From contig CM067082.1 of the NCBI GenBank assembly GCA_034008185.1, forward strand, positions 102,791,311 through 102,855,310: 64,000 bases of DNA. The letters run 5' to 3'. A program made the position numbers and the translations under genes. Numbering within the stretch: the stretch's first letter is position 1; every line of letters begins with the position of its first letter. This document shows, in pieces, positions 34,852-49,200 of the stretch. The DNA comes from Gorsachius magnificus (taxonomy: Eukaryota; Chordata; Aves; Pelecaniformes; Ardeidae). The notes beneath the pieces are model-generated. The model was not told the DNA's origin. It saw only the letters and a list, made by a program, of their open reading frames with translations, and did not search any database.

Positions 34852-37011
34852 TTAAAAGAAAGACATGAAACATATTGAAATAATAAAAATATCAGTTTGG
34901 GAAGGATTGTTAACAATTGAATGAAAGGTTAACAATGGTTTAAAAACAGCTGAAGTCTTCAAAAATTTCAACACAGTATCCTGGCAAACCAAAATATCAT
35001 TAAACTTGCCTTAAAAAAAAGAAACCTATAACAACAAACAGTACTAGGCATTTATCTTCAGAGCAGTGCATTACAGGTGACCTCTATAGATTGGAAATAG
35101 GACTACATCAACAAACCTTTCACTTTAAAGTGGTGGATGGTGTGAGATGAAAGGGTGCTCTCCCTAACATTTTGCAGTGCTACTGGCTCAGGTTTAAAGG
35201 AAGTATGCAACCAGGTATTCCCTGTCACATTCTAATCTTCAATACCAACATGGATGTGAAAAGCAAAACCCTTTGAAAATGATACTTTCATATGATGAAA
35301 AAAACCTGGAGAACTGCGCGTAAATGGGTGTGAGAAATGAGAGGGGGAATACAGATAAGGAGATAAAGAGGAACCTTTACAATGAACATGGCCACATACT
35401 TATGCCATCAGCAATAACTCATGTCTGTAGCACTGTGGATTAGCATCAGATAAAGTGATTAGAGTTTAAGGTTTAAGCTTAATACCTGCATTTGGTGTCT
35501 CCTTGTTTCTGTAAAGGTTTCAGATACACAGCTTTTTTTTTCACAGCAAAGCATAGAGTTACTTTCCTGGACTGTATCTGACAAAAACCCCCTCTATGTA
35601 TATAAAGATTTAGCAAGCAAAAAAATAATAAAAAAAATTTAAAAGCACCTTCAGTCCTGGTATTCCTTTCCAGGACTTGGATGGTCTCCTGGGTGTGCTG
35701 AGTTGGCTTGCACAGCCCCTGTTTACTGAAGTCAGAAATTCCCATTTACTTCGTATTCAGTATTTTTGTTCCACCACAAAAAATGTAGGAACTGCTGCCC
35801 AACTGTGCTCTGTCTTGAGAACTGTATTGTAATAATTCACATCACATCTAAAGGTCACCATACAAAACTGACGGTGAGGGTTCAGGGTCCTCTAAACCCT
35901 TGAGAGGACTCTGTTAACTTCCCAGCAGTGCTTTTTAAGTGATCAGTGCTTTCCCTCAGGAAGCATTCTGATTTGATAGATCTGAGCTGTGTCTACAGTG
36001 TCTTAACAGGGACTCAATCATGTCATATGCCACAATACACTCAAAACACTCATATAACCCTACTTCAACATGATATTATCTTGGAAATAAATATAAATTA
36101 TGAGAGGAGAATCTTGAGCCACCAGGCTTCAGGTACTGATTTAGCAGTGTAAAGGTTACGCAGGCTTACTGAAGAAAGCCTGAGTGCTAAATTATCCAGT
36201 CAAGCATTTGGATAATTAAATACAATCCAAATAAGTTGTTCAACTCCCTGCAGCTAAACTACAGTTCCCCAGAATGGACATACAGTATTGCCATCAATCT
36301 CAATGTCCAAAAGAGTGACTGGAACAAAATGATCCACCATTTTCTTCCAGCACTATATAACAGTGGTGCAGAATGAGTTAAACATATACTCATAAAATCA
36401 TCGTATGTGCCTTACTCAGTGATACCAAAACCAAAAAAGTATTCTATGATACTGTCCAATATTTTTAAAGGCTTTACAACAGCCCCTTAGCTCCAGCTTT
36501 GGTGGTACACTGACTGCAAGCCAGTTGCCAGTTTTGTATAAAGGAGGATATAACCCTCTGTTGCCAGACGCTTCCTTAATTCCTCATAATTTGAGTTTTG
36601 CTGGAAGATATTTCAAATCTGACCACAACAGTTAAGGAAAAAAAACTTGCACTCTGGTATAAAATATACAAATCAGAAAATATATACAACTAACAAAAAC
36701 AGTCTCAGTACTACTTGATGAGAGGTATTTGTTTTCCCCTCCAACATTCCAGTAATGTAAAACCAGTGTGTAAGGTAGAAAATCATTTTTCAATTTCAGG
36801 AAACATCATTACTAGCTGCCAAAAGTCTATCCATATAATGAGAACTATTTGCTAAAGCTGAACACCTGCAGTTTTATAGAAGGCCTCCGAGGACAGCTGT
36901 AAGTAAGTATTCCAGCCTACTGATACAGCAGCCAATCAAAACCTGAAGGTCTTGTCCCAGAAAAGAACACATTTTGCTAGCTAGGTCTACATGTGTCTAT
37001 ACAGACATTTT

Positions 37012-37040
37012 ATAGGTAGGTAGACAGATAGACAGATTGA
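37012..37040. repeat. TAGG/TAGA/CAGA tetranucleotide tract
   Basis: The units read ATAGGTAGGTAGACAGATAG and then ACAGATTGATC. It is a short degenerate tetranucleotide microsatellite of the same class as the one at 62435-62476. Confidence 0.8.
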
Positions 37041-40000
37041 TCTTCTGAACATGCTATAGTGCCCTGCATGCAAAAGCCAAGGCTGATGAAGGTCTTAGTC
37101 TAGTCCTAAAAGTAGTTTCCTGCTCTCAAAATGCTCTTGGAAGCAGTCCAGAGTGCTGGAAGTTTGCATCGTAGCAAACTGTCACACAAATATGTGTGCA
37201 TTAGTTGCCTTCCGAAATACAAGGCAATTAATTTTGAATGGTTCATAGAAAACGATCAGTACAAATGAAACATCTTCCTCGTAATATATGTGAACAATAC
37301 ATCCACCCCACTAACTCTGCTGACTTCCACAGTTGAAAGTATTACCATCATTTCAGGTATTAAAAAGATGTTCTTTTTATTATTGGGTAAGTGACTTCAT
37401 TAGCACAGTTTTGCTCTTGTTATACTATAATGGTTATGCTTCTTTAGGGGAAGTTTACCTACACAATATTCAGTGCCTTATGTTTAAAAGTCCATGCACA
37501 CTTACGAACTTCCAAACTGTTCTTAATTAAGCTGACATGGATGAGACGACCATGACAGAGCATAGCCAGAGTTTAAATACTGGGAAGCAGCAAGAAGTAG
37601 GACTCCCTTCTCACTGCAAGAGTGATAAAAAAATACTTCCTGCTACTCTGCTGCCATCCCGCTTGGCTGGTGCAGGTTCTGCCTCAGATCTGTTTGCTTT
37701 AACCACCGCATGACAAGTGTTTTGTACATACATCGTACATTCACCTCAAGTAACCAAACCAGAAATGACCAATACTTTCAGAAACATTACAATAAACAGG
37801 CATCCAGATAAAGAAAACACTTCTTTCCCCTTAAATTTTTGTCCTGCTGTTTGGAGATGAGCTGAAACGACAGATGCTGCTTAACCTGGGGTTCTGCTTC
37901 TCACCTCCTTCACAGGCAGAGGTCACGAGCACAGACATGTGCAATGCAGAACATTTTTATCCACTTTCCACTGAGCAGAGAAAGCAAACTATCTTTGAAA
38001 ACATGTTTCTGAGCACACCTGCTTTTGCCAACTGCCAACAAGGCTCCATGTCACCCAAAGTGCACGTAGCATGACTTTCAGAGAAATCAGCATTCGGCCT
38101 CTAGTAATCCATTACGTAGATTCTCCTGCAAAGAGAAGGATCTGGAAGGCATATACGTGCACACCCAAAAGAGTTTGAGATGGAAATAAATAAAGAAGAA
38201 AGCCAAAGTATGAAACACTCAATGATTTCAGCAGGTGTTTACAAAGACAGAGCTAGCATTCATTCCTGAATTAAAACCAGAAATTCTTTCCAATGTACCT
38301 CTATGTAAACGAGACCAGCTCAGCTCTTATCTCAAGGTAAGAAGAATGCACCATCTCCCAAACTTAAAGGCTGAAATGAACGCTGTTAACTGCCCTGAAA
38401 AAACTCAAATGTGTTCCCTTGTTGCCTGGGAAGTTAAAAATTCAGCCTTTTTGTGATCTCAAAAGCAGCTCTCCATGGGGTCACTACACATTTTGTACAT
38501 AACAAAAAGATGTGAATGTGGAAACAGTTTCAAAGGAAGTTTCAATAACTGCATACTCTGACATAGCCTCCATCTATGTTGGACTTCTCTCTCAGCCATA
38601 AGTACAACCGAATGAGAGCAGGCTGATGGCTCTCCAGAAGAGCCACTGTAAAACTGATTTGAACCACAAGCTTATCTTCCTATCAAAAAACTGGCTACCC
38701 TTTTTTACAAAAAGGGTTATGCCAGAGAAGCTAACCTGGTTCCTCAAGTCAGGTTCAACCCGTATTGGAAAGGAAGGTCTAAAAGCAATTGAGAAACTTG
38801 AAAAGAATACCCACTGAAACAGTATCTATTCTTCTTTCACTCAGTATGGGCCAACACCTGTATGTTTATCTGTAATATCAAGTGACATAAAATCACACAA
38901 CCTGAATTTCAGAATAACTGTTCTGGGTGAAACCCTAGTCTCATCAAAGCCAGTCTCTAGTGACTACTTTCCTGAGGCCAGATCTTATCCTTGGTATTTG
39001 GAGAAGCCCAAATTCTACACTGAAATCTTGAGATACAAGCACAATGGAACACAGGACAAATAATGCAGTCTGCATTAAATAAACATACTGGCTTTTGTTT
39101 TGTTCTGGGTTGGTTTTGGTTCTGGTTTTGCTTTTTTTAACTCTAGATTTCCGGTGAGGTCTATTTTCTACATGTAAACTGTTGCTCCCTCTTCATTCTG
39201 CTGGAATGTGATGCACATCTCTTGTCCTAAACTCCATCAGTAAATACACTTCATTAGGACTATGAGAAAGATCCACAGAATTTAACAGAAACAATGTCAG
39301 TACTAAATAGGAACATTGTCTGTGGTGCCTATAAATATTTATACTACCTACATTATCAGTCACATCAGAACCCCACTGTACAGCTAGGCATTCTGCAAAC
39401 AGAAAAATGACAACATCCAAAGAAATTTATATGATCATTGCTGGACATGTTTTCTACTTTTTTATTTCAAGCAAGGAAATCTAATACTATATCCCTTACT
39501 CATTGCTTAAAATTTAGGTTTGTAAACCTACAGAACAGACACAGTTTTCCACAACAACTCATAACCCTTTTTACACTGTAATTGTTAATTGTAAATATAT
39601 ATGGCTCATAAGCATTCATTAATTCTGTTACTGCTGACCATTTATTTTCTCCAGCAAAAGTACAACCTATTTCTTGGGTCCAGGTTCAGTAACAGCTCAG
39701 AATTATGTTATTTTGAATAGAGTTAGAAAGAAAACCCTTTACACTGTGCACAAGCAAAAACTGACACAGAGGCACCTGTGTTTAAAGGGTTAAGTTTAAC
39801 AAATTATTCTTAATTACATTAAAAAATGTTAAAAACCTATCATTAATGAAACATTTTATTCCATAGTTTGATCACAGCAAAAGCAGGAAATTCAGAGTTG
39901 ACATTCCCAAAGCAACCTTAACTCTATCCCATTGTGTATATTCATTTCAACAGAGTCTTTCTTTCTATGACCTCATAACATATGTGAAATGAAGGAAGGT

Positions 40001-43000
40001 GCTAGGAAAAAAAACTAAAATTCATGTAAATCAGAAGTATGTTGTTAAGTTCTGTTATTGTAGCAGTAGCATTTGAGTGGAGATAGCATTCTCCATAAAA
40101 AAAACCCCAAACATGTTGACCAGTCCATGCATTTATTGAATGTTATTGCCTGTGAATGCACATGTTCTACCAACATTCCTGGTTGCTTACCTTTCACGTT
40201 AGGATGGTTACTTTATCCAAGCCTGGATGCAAGAAATTTTCAGGAATCTGAAAGGGTCTGTTAGATATGGGGCTCCACGCAAGTATTACTAAACTGCATC
40301 CAAAGTTGTCTCCTGGAGGAGTATAATCATTTGTGTTCCAGCCCAAAACTAATAACTCACCAACCCAATCTAGCTCCACTCATACATGGTCCAAATGTTT
40401 CTGCAGCCTTTCCCCAGAACCAGAGTACAAGGAAATTCAGTCCAACAACTCTCCTGTGCTTCTAACACCGCATCAGGACAGGTTCATCTCAGCTTGTGAG
40501 CTCTGGCTCTGCTTCATATGGACCTGCCCTGCACCCATTTCCCCTTGCTCTGGATTTCATGTTAGACTGGATGCAGAATTACGTAGCTATGACTCTATCA
40601 CAGACCTGGTATGTACAGCCTAATAAGACTATTTGCTCTATCGAAGGTAAATGTGTTGCATAGCCTCCCTTGGGATTTTTCAGGAATTGGCCCAAGGCCA
40701 ACAAATCCAGTGCTGTGCTGCACCTCCCAAGTCATCATTTTGTGTTAACTATCAGACCTGAATGGGTTTCTTGTATTTGTTGCACCAAACTTGCCTGTGC
40801 TGGGAGACACTGCAAGGTCTCTGCATTTGACTTCTCACGGTACATGACAACACTTGGTACTTTCTGAAACTTGAGTGCAAGTACTTCCACACCTGTGTTT
40901 AGGCAAACATTTTCATATGGTGCTGAAAGAAGGCCAGAGTATCTAGAGTTCAAGTTTAAAACCACAGTAGATTAAAACAGTGAAAAGCATATCTAAGAGA
41001 AACACTTTCAGCTACTGAATACTGGGTATTTCACACCTGAAACTTAAAATGCCATCTCACAGCACTTCATAAAGCAAATCAGGCACAGGCTACAGATAGG
41101 CAGAAATAAAATCCAGTAAACCTAACCACCAAGGAGGGAAGGCTTTGCACGTCTCTGTGCTGGCAAGGGAGGGAAGTGATCTGGGGTCTAAGGGCAACTA
41201 AGAAGAATCTCAGGGCTCTGTTGTCTGTGAGGACTACTGCTCTTCAGAGCAGAAAAATTTGAGAAATGAATGAATACCAGCACAGCTCTGGCTATAAGGC
41301 AGGAGATGCATATATCCTCAGTAGTCTCTGGCTATTATTAAGAGAGAAGATACATATCACATTGAGTTTTGGAGATTTTCTACTGGAATGGTGCATCAAA
41401 GGCCTTTGCACATGCCTAGAACCTAAGTGCTGTTTCTCTTGAGAAAGTCAAGATGTCAGTCAAACCCAATCTTTTCAACTGGAAAACAGCATCTAAACTA
41501 AGGTATGTTCTACCAACGGAAACTTAAAGAGAGACTTTTAGAGTGAAAATTCTGATGCCACTCTGCAGAGCACTCTCTTGAGTCTGCAGTACTGAGCCCC
41601 TGCTTTGCAGACTAAACGAGGAAGCCATTTCATACCGGACAGTGCTGCAAGCAAGAACCTCCAGTCATGAACTATTTGTCTGTCTTAAATCAAATAGATT
41701 TTTAAACCAAAATATGGCAGGTAGTGTACCATGAAACAAAACACACAATGAGATGCATGTGAAAAATGTGCCAATTGCAATTACTTTTGGTCACTGAGAA
41801 CTAGACACTGTACTTTTCTTGAACTAAATAAGTATCTCCCTACGGCAACAGTGGAACTTCATTGAACAGATGGAAGCTGTACATAGTCTAAAATTGTTGT
41901 AATGTTGCCATTTCCATTCTCTTTCAGAATGAAATACAGTTTACACAGAAGATAGAGGCCACATATAAATGTTTTCATTCACCTCTGCAGTTCAGCATAG
42001 CTTATTGCCTTGCTCATCTGCCAAAATTCTAGTTATTTCTGTGTACTGTTAAATGGATTGGTATCATACAGTACTACAGGGAGATAAAAATCTCTTGCCA
42101 CATGGAGCTTGCAATGGGCAACTATACAGCGGTTTAGAGGACCACCACTCAGAAATTTTGCTTCAGTTGCTGTGTTGTTCTGCTTCTTAAACAATCTGAA
42201 GATCACATAAAAAGCATAGTTTGGGAAAGGGTTATGACTAGGGTAAACAGAAAATAAAATCTGACTTAAGACTACTGAAAGCAGGTGAAAGATTCCCACA
42301 AACTTTAATGACCTTAACAATGTGCTGGCATTGTAGAATACAGAAATGAGGTATACTGGATATCGTGCTATTGAAGACATGCTGCTCTTTTTCTTGATAT
42401 CTACACAAGTTTAGTGCTCTCTGCAATGCATCACAGTAGCAGTGTAGATACACCCTTGGTCAGGCTATTGCTACTCAAGAAGGCAAGTCTGGATGTGGAA
42501 GATGATATGAGGAGTGGAAGAAGGATGGAAGATAAAAACCTGAATAAGAAGTAAAACATGTTCATGTAGGTAAAAGATAAACAGGTCTCACATAAAATAT
42601 CTGTTTCATCTGTTTTCTAATTTTTTCAGAATTTTATTGAAACCTGAGAAGATGTGTTTCCTGAAAGTATTACAAGAATTATAAGAAAAAAGTGTGAATC
42701 ATAAAAAATTATTAATTTCTCTATCTATTCTGCTTACTATCAGGTTTTGGATTTTTCAAAATTATCAAATGTTGTACCGATATCTATATAACACCTTGGA
42801 AGCAAAAAGCAAATAACATTTATAGGTGAAGCATCCAGCATGCAAAATTGGTCTTCCTAATGATTCAAGATGACCATAACTATTTACCCACACAGAAAAC
42901 TAGGAAAAGGATTCTGTTTGCTCTGTTTCTTTCAGATGCAAAAAAAAAGATGATTTTAAAATGGTTTGTTTCCTCTTTCACATGATAGGAAGTTAACACA

Positions 43001-44264
43001 GACTACATGGATGGGCACTGGCTGGGTAAACACACATCATTTTTAAGCTGTGTAAATATCTTGGCACAGAAGTTCTGTCATCTTTCCTGTTTGGAAAGGC
43101 AGCCAGCACAACATAAACCTCACCAGAATCTAACAGCTAACAATTATCTATAAAAGAATGCTTTACATACATGATAAAAACAAACATAATAAAAGTTGCT
43201 AATAATCTTCCACAGTGGCATATAAATGTTTTTTTGGTAATACCAGAAAGTTAGTGAAGCACTCACTGTACCTATAGCAAAGAAAATGTAAGCCTTTATT
43301 CAGTATTTCTTTATAGAATTAATACAACTAAATAATGGCCGCAGACTGGCTCAGAAGAAACAAACAAACAAAGAAACAAAGTCTTAAATCAGTTTCTTTG
43401 AATTCTAAAAACTTTGGGATATGCAAATGTTGTGAAAGTTTAGGAAATTGATGGACTTTTCAGATGTCTGCAGGATAAGGAACAGCCAGATAGAATTATT
43501 GGGACTCATGTCACTAGAACTGACACTGAGCAATAGAGGCACTAGTTTTAGTCTTTCCATTCCAATAAAAATGTTTCAAATTGGTTTCCAAAATGCTAAA
43601 CAACACCCAGCAGAATACTAGCAGTTCATATAAGAGCATTTCTCTGTGGCATCTTTGAGCACATTCATTCCCTATTCCTATATCTTGAAGTGATTTTTGT
43701 TACTGTCCTGTAAAAACTAGTGCAACATACAATAAAATAACATCTTTTAACAGAGAACATAATGCAAAAATATTACAAAGCCAGCTAGAAAATTCCTCCC
43801 AGAAAACACTACATACAAAAGCAGTACCAACAGAATCCAATGAGTAAATAAATGCATTTAGAAGTTTGAAAGCTAACTCAAAGATACAGCAGATGATAAG
43901 ACTACAGTGACATTTTTTGCCAAAAGCATAGTGGTTTTGCATTCAATATGATGGAATTCTATTAATAAGGCCATGCTTTAATAACTTATTTCCACTTCTT
44001 TATGTCTCATAACATTTTAATTGAGAGGTATAATAATACACTAACTACCTTGCTTGTCCTTCCTTTGGACCGCTGTGGTGAATTCAGCATGTGGACTACT
44101 AAGTGATAACCGCTTCACTCCTGACCAACAGCCTCAGTGGTCATTGGACTGGGTCCCAATGCTGCAGGAAATTCAGGCAAAACCACACAAAGTTCTACCA
44201 GCTAACAAATGGCATGTGGCATAAAGAGGACACTGGCTGAAGCCTGGAAGCTGAAAGACGTGAA

Positions 44265-44490
44265 CGTATGGCTGTGTTCTTGCCACTGACTGCTCTGGAT
44301 AGGTCACTTCCACCCAAACTTACAAACTCTCCAGGAAACCAGTTTCTGTTTCTTTCAAAAGCAATTATGTGCCCACCCAGCACTGTGGATCTGGACTTTA
44401 CTTCCTCTGTGACTTACTTCTCCACCTTAAAATAAGGACCACAGCTTTTTCACAGGTTTTTAGGAGGTTGAGTAGATTAATGGCTTAGAG
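44265..44490 (+). mobile_element. Possible MIR, apparently interrupted
   Basis: TTCTTGCCACTGACTGCTCT and GGATAGGTCACTTCC (44277-44312) resemble the MIR block CTGCCACTGACTAGCTGTGTGACC..AAGTCACTT. About 90 bases later, CCTCTGTGACTTACTTCTCC and ACCTTAAAATAAGGACCACA, with TTTTTAGGAGGTTGAGTAGA, follow the next MIR blocks (CTCTGTGCCTCAGTTTCCCC, CATCTGTAAAATAAGGAT, GTTGTTAGGAGGATTGA). The two parts are adjacent in the consensus, so the middle would be an insertion or a second decayed copy. Confidence 0.42.
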
Positions 44491-45980
44491 ACATGCAAAA
44501 AATAGAACAAGGAGAGACAAAGAACTTTTTAATTCCCAATTCCTGTACCAAAATCAACTTAATAGTCTCCTAACAGAGAATTAGGTTATTCTAAATATTT
44601 TCTAAATGACATTTTAATATTGGTAACTTTCTTTTCTTGGGTGATTTTTTGAACAGATGAGGGAATTGAATTAATTTGATTACTTCTATAAAAGAGAGAA
44701 ATTAATGACTATACATGTATCGCTTTATATCCAAGATAGTAATTCAATAACAAAAGCCAAAGTAAGTAAGTATTTTTTAGTATTTTCCTGAAAAATCTTT
44801 TTCAGAATAACTAGTTTAGCTACAAAATTTCCTACCTTATTAACTGTCTATAACATGAGATCTTAGGATGTCCACAGAGAACTTACGGAAGTTCAAATTG
44901 CAAGTCATATGTTTTCACTACATAATTCAAAGAGAACAGGAGGAAAACATAGTTGCTTTATTCACTAATAGGCAGTAAGAAAAGGTACGCAAAGAGGAAA
45001 TTAGCTTGCACAATTACCTTTGTATAGCATCAGTGTCAGAAACTGAAGATGTGCAGCTGAATATCGTAATACAATTTGCAGCAGATATGTTTGTGCAATG
45101 TTCCAATGTCCATATTATGCCTAAAGTATCATTATACTTGGCTATGCACAATTGAAAAAGGAATATAATCCCTGCTCCAGTAGAGTCAAAGCCTGAAGTC
45201 AGACACAACTTTCCCGGCCTTTCTACTGGGAAAGCCCATATCCTAGAAATACCCAATTACAGTGGCAAAGAAAAGAAAAACTATCAACTACTTAACACCC
45301 TGTTAACACAGAAGGTATTTATGAAACGCATTAGAAACTCCTTAATAACTACAGATATTCAGAAAGATTTAGGGGGTTCTATCTTCACAAAATTGAAAGG
45401 CTTCTTCAGTTCAGTAATGACCCTGAGCATATGCAGAAGCATTAATACAAAACTGAATCAAAGTAAACTGCTTATGTAATTTTAGTATTGGTTTCTAGTG
45501 GTACCTCAGTGAACCTTATGTACAAGCCTTGATCCAAATCAGACTTACTTGTACAGCAATATAGAGGAAAAACATAAAATGTGACAAGAATAGAGAATGC
45601 TCACTGTCCTTGCTCTGGCATTCACTGTTCTTAAAAGGAAAAAGAAATAACTGTTTGTCCTGCCACTGGTGGACTCTGCTGATCAAGTGCACAATACTTT
45701 TCTAAGACTGTGCATCCTATCTTTCTAGAATGTATTAGATTGCTGTGTTACAAACCATTGATCACAGGTCTGCCTCACCATCAAACTATACATTTTTTAA
45801 TAGTTATTTAAGCATTGTGGTAAGTTAAATTATACATGTCTTCTGTGTAGCCCAGAGATGGGAAGGAATAACATAAAAAAAAAAAAATCCACTCTAGTTC
45901 GTGCTCTCTTTAAAAGACACTTAACAAGAATGCTAGTGTTGCAGCATCAAATAAATTGTGAGGACATAGAATTTTTTACC

Positions 45981-46028
45981 AAAAAAAAAAAAAAACCAAC
46001 CAAAAAACCCCCCAAAAAACCAAACCCA
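45981..46028. repeat. Poly-A run (15) merging into A/C-rich low complexity
   Basis: Fifteen A are followed by a stretch made only of A and C (CCAACCAAAAAACCCCCCAA). A 13-A run lies about 100 bases upstream at 45875-45887. Confidence 0.88.
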
Positions 46029-46239
46029 CAGATGTAGGAATGAAATGCAGAGTGTTAGCAGAAGGGAAAAACATGAAAAAATAGCAAAAGTATTCAGCAA
46101 ATAAGGACTACAGAAGAAAAGGAGGGTAACCACAATAGGAAGTTATGTTTGCATACATATTAACAATTCTAAGTGACTAGTTAGAGCTCAATTATGTGTT
46201 AGGCTTGGCAAATGTACAAGCAAAAGAAAGCAGGACTAC

Positions 46240-46269
46240 ATATGTGTGTGTATATATATGTATATATAT
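46240..46269. repeat. TG/TA dinucleotide repeat
   Basis: ATATGTGTGTGTATATATAT is followed by GTATATATATT. It is a short compound microsatellite. Confidence 0.85.
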
Positions 46270-49200
46270 TGTCCATATACGCTCCACAGACACTACAGTT
46301 TGCCATCTGAAATTTCTTAATATTATTACTTTAAAATGAAAATGGAAAACACACTTCAGCTTTTTTATTCAGTCAATTTTCTAAATATACACTCACATTT
46401 CAGTCAGCTGTGGCTAGAATGAAAGTGAGGCAAACTAGGTCCTGCAATGCACTCTTAAAATACAATTAAATAATTTGAAACATGGAGAAAAGGAGCCTTT
46501 TACAATCTTTTACACACACTTTTCTAAGCCTTTTGTAGAATGATGGGCTTCCACGACTGTATCCGTATTCACCAACTCAGAATATGGTCGGTACATCTGC
46601 TGCTTGTCAAATATTCATAGGGAAAGGATTGTTGTGCTATCTAAAATACTATCTCTAAGTGCAGAATGTGCAAAATAGTAAGTGGTAGATTCATAAAACA
46701 TTCTGCCAAATGCTTCACTAGTAGCACATCACTTTCAGGCACCCTAGCGGGCATATGTTATTGAGGATCCCACTTACAACTGGATCGTAAGACAGGCATC
46801 AATCACGTGGTTATCCTCTGGAGGCAACGCCACAGCAATTAAAGAGGAAGTAAAAATGTTTAAAATTTTTTAAATCATGGAAAAAGTGGGATGGAACTGA
46901 GGGCTTCCACATCAGCCAGGTGTAGATAACCTGTCAGGATTAAGAGGAAAAGCTACAGCTGGGGAGGATTTTAGGAAAAGCAAGAAGACCCATATTTGGA
47001 AAGAACACCAAATAATACAATAATCCAAACTACAATAAGGATTTACATGAGAGTATGTGTGAAATAAAGAAGATCCTATTAAAGGAAAGTATGCAAACTA
47101 AATGAGTCTATATGTATTCACAGGGAAGAAAAGGAAGGAAAAAAAATGGCAACAGGCACATGACCCGAATGTAGAAGGGGATTTTACTACAACTTGGATT
47201 GGGATTTTGGCTGGATTCTGACTTCTGTCAGCAACAGGATAAGGATGGCAAGGGGTGAATCTATTGCACTCCTACTAGGGCTGGTCAGAATTGTTCTTCA
47301 GAAGTGGTACAAAATAAAGCAAAATTCCAAATTGAGGGAATTGACACGTGGAAACCAAAACTAAATAACAGGGAACATGGCTCTAGTTAACACAGTGCCA
47401 ATCTTATTCAAAATTCCTTAAAAGCTTGATAAGGTAAAAAGGAATAACCTGACTGGGGCAGGTTGGAATGTAAATAAATAAATAAAGCACTACAGGAATA
47501 GAAAGGGAATTTAGTTAGAACTCCAATACACGTATCACTCAAAGAGTACTGAGCACATGGAGAAATCTGCCATGTGAAATTATCAAAGTAAATTATATAG
47601 ATGAACTTAAAAGATACTTGGACATTTTTATGGTGAGAGAGAAAGAGAAAAGGGGATTGAAGGATACAGTAGATACAAACCAGGCAGAAGGGGATGTAAT
47701 AAACTTAAAGAACGTTCTTGGTTCAGATACTCTTTTCCGGTTCAGAAATTCCTTTTGTTGATACTGGTGATTAAATGAAACTAACTCTTTATATGTTAAG
47801 TATCTGCTAAGCACCATAATCACTGCTCCAGAAGTTATGATACATGGCCGAATGCAGAAAACTCCAACAATTTCCCTTTCCTTCTGGCCACAAAAAGCTA
47901 CTGTGTTCACTGACCAACACCATAACATGTATCACTAAGAATAGAACTCATAAAATCCATATCCAAAAGCAGTGGTTTCCTCTCATCTGGCTTGCAAAGA
48001 AATGCTCAAGCGAGCTGGAGAAGTTTTTTAGTATTGACTGGACTAGCCTCACATATTCCCACCCAGTAATATGATAGCACAGCACAGACACATACCAGCA
48101 AGTATACTGCGGCAAAAACCTTGACTTAGTTAAAACTGATACAAGTAAGAATTAAGTAAAAGGATGGAATGGACACAAAATTGGGAAAAGAGAAAAAAGA
48201 CAAAATTACTTGCTTTAAGCAGAACAAGTCAACATTTATCTCACAGAGGCCTTGTAATCATGATCACATAGAAATAACAGAAGCTGCTGAGAGGGCTATT
48301 ACATGGTTATTCCAAATAATAGCTGTTCTGTTGTTTACTAGTTTACAGGAAAGGTACATGCTACAAAACTTGACATACCTTTGATTCTTGCACCTCCTGC
48401 ACTTCACTCTCTTGCTCCGTCTTTCCTAAACAACTTCACAGAATGATCAGAGTATTGCTAACCACACCATCCTAAGGATCAACAGTGCTTCAGGCACTCT
48501 AACAGCTGGCCTGACACATGCACGCACGTGGCTCTTAAGTAGTTGGAAAATGAAAAGCAAAGAAAGTCCCCATTGCTCTACTGTGGCATGGATATTCCTC
48601 TCAGAAGAAATGTAGGCTATATGGAACACCAACACTTGCATCTTTTCCACCACCACAGAACGTACTACATAGACTTTACTGAAACACATTAAACTTCTTA
48701 TGTATCTGTTGTGCTTGATTTAGCAACGGTTGACAGCTTATAGTTCAGAAGAAGGTGAAATACAAAGACTCCCCTATTTTCTGATCCACTCTGACATTTG
48801 AGTCATTTATTGTCTGTACACAAAGCACAAATTTCCTCCTTGTTCCTGTCAGAAATATATTAAGGAGAACAAAAGACTAAGCAAAAGAAGTGATACACAT
48901 CTTTCTTGTTGTTAATGAATTTGTTATTACTAGCAGATAACTTTCATTTTTCTTATATATTTAATTATTGACCCCAAAAGCTATCCCTAAAGTCAGCATT
49001 TTTCTTTAGTTAAGCAGGGAAATTAATAGTCATGTACAGATACATTTTTGTTATTTCAGAAACCATATAGTTCTATTTCCCTGAACTCCAGACAGATCAG
49101 ATCAAAGAATTTTTTTCTTTATCTATAAACCCAGAAATTCTTTATCCTGTCATCTGACTGAAAGCCATTTCATCGAGTCTCTTCTCAGAGTGACAAACTA

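Larger units (their letters stand above)
33601..44260. other. Gene-free unique sequence with simple repeats
   Basis: No coding gene or RNA is recognised in this 10-kb stretch. The longest frame is 115 codons on the minus strand (42033-42380), rich in Ser, Phe and Leu with no known motif. It contains a 25-A run (34827-34851), an AT-rich run at 35620-35644, a TAGA/CAGA tract at 37012-37040 and a CAAA run near 43360-43380. Confidence 0.5.

Noticed and set aside
35887..35909. 7-bp hairpin (GTCCTCT / AGAGGAC) as a terminator or structured RNA
   Set aside because: The stem is short, there is no T run, and this is eukaryotic DNA. Hairpins of this size are common by chance.
37012..37040. CRISPR-like or satellite array
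   Set aside because: It is a short tetranucleotide microsatellite without spacers. No CRISPR array or satellite exists in the window.
42033..42380. 115-codon minus-strand frame with hydrophobic stretches
   Set aside because: Hydrophobic content comes from T-rich codons. A second frame overlaps it, and nothing supports a gene.
47540..47640. Possible plus-strand CR1 3' fragment (GAACTTAAAAGATACTTGGA near 47602)
   Set aside because: One short block resembles the old CR1 pattern, but the blocks expected on either side were not found.
47593..47928. 111-codon minus-strand frame
   Set aside because: No motif, and the C-terminal part is low-complexity Ser and Phe encoded by T-rich sequence.
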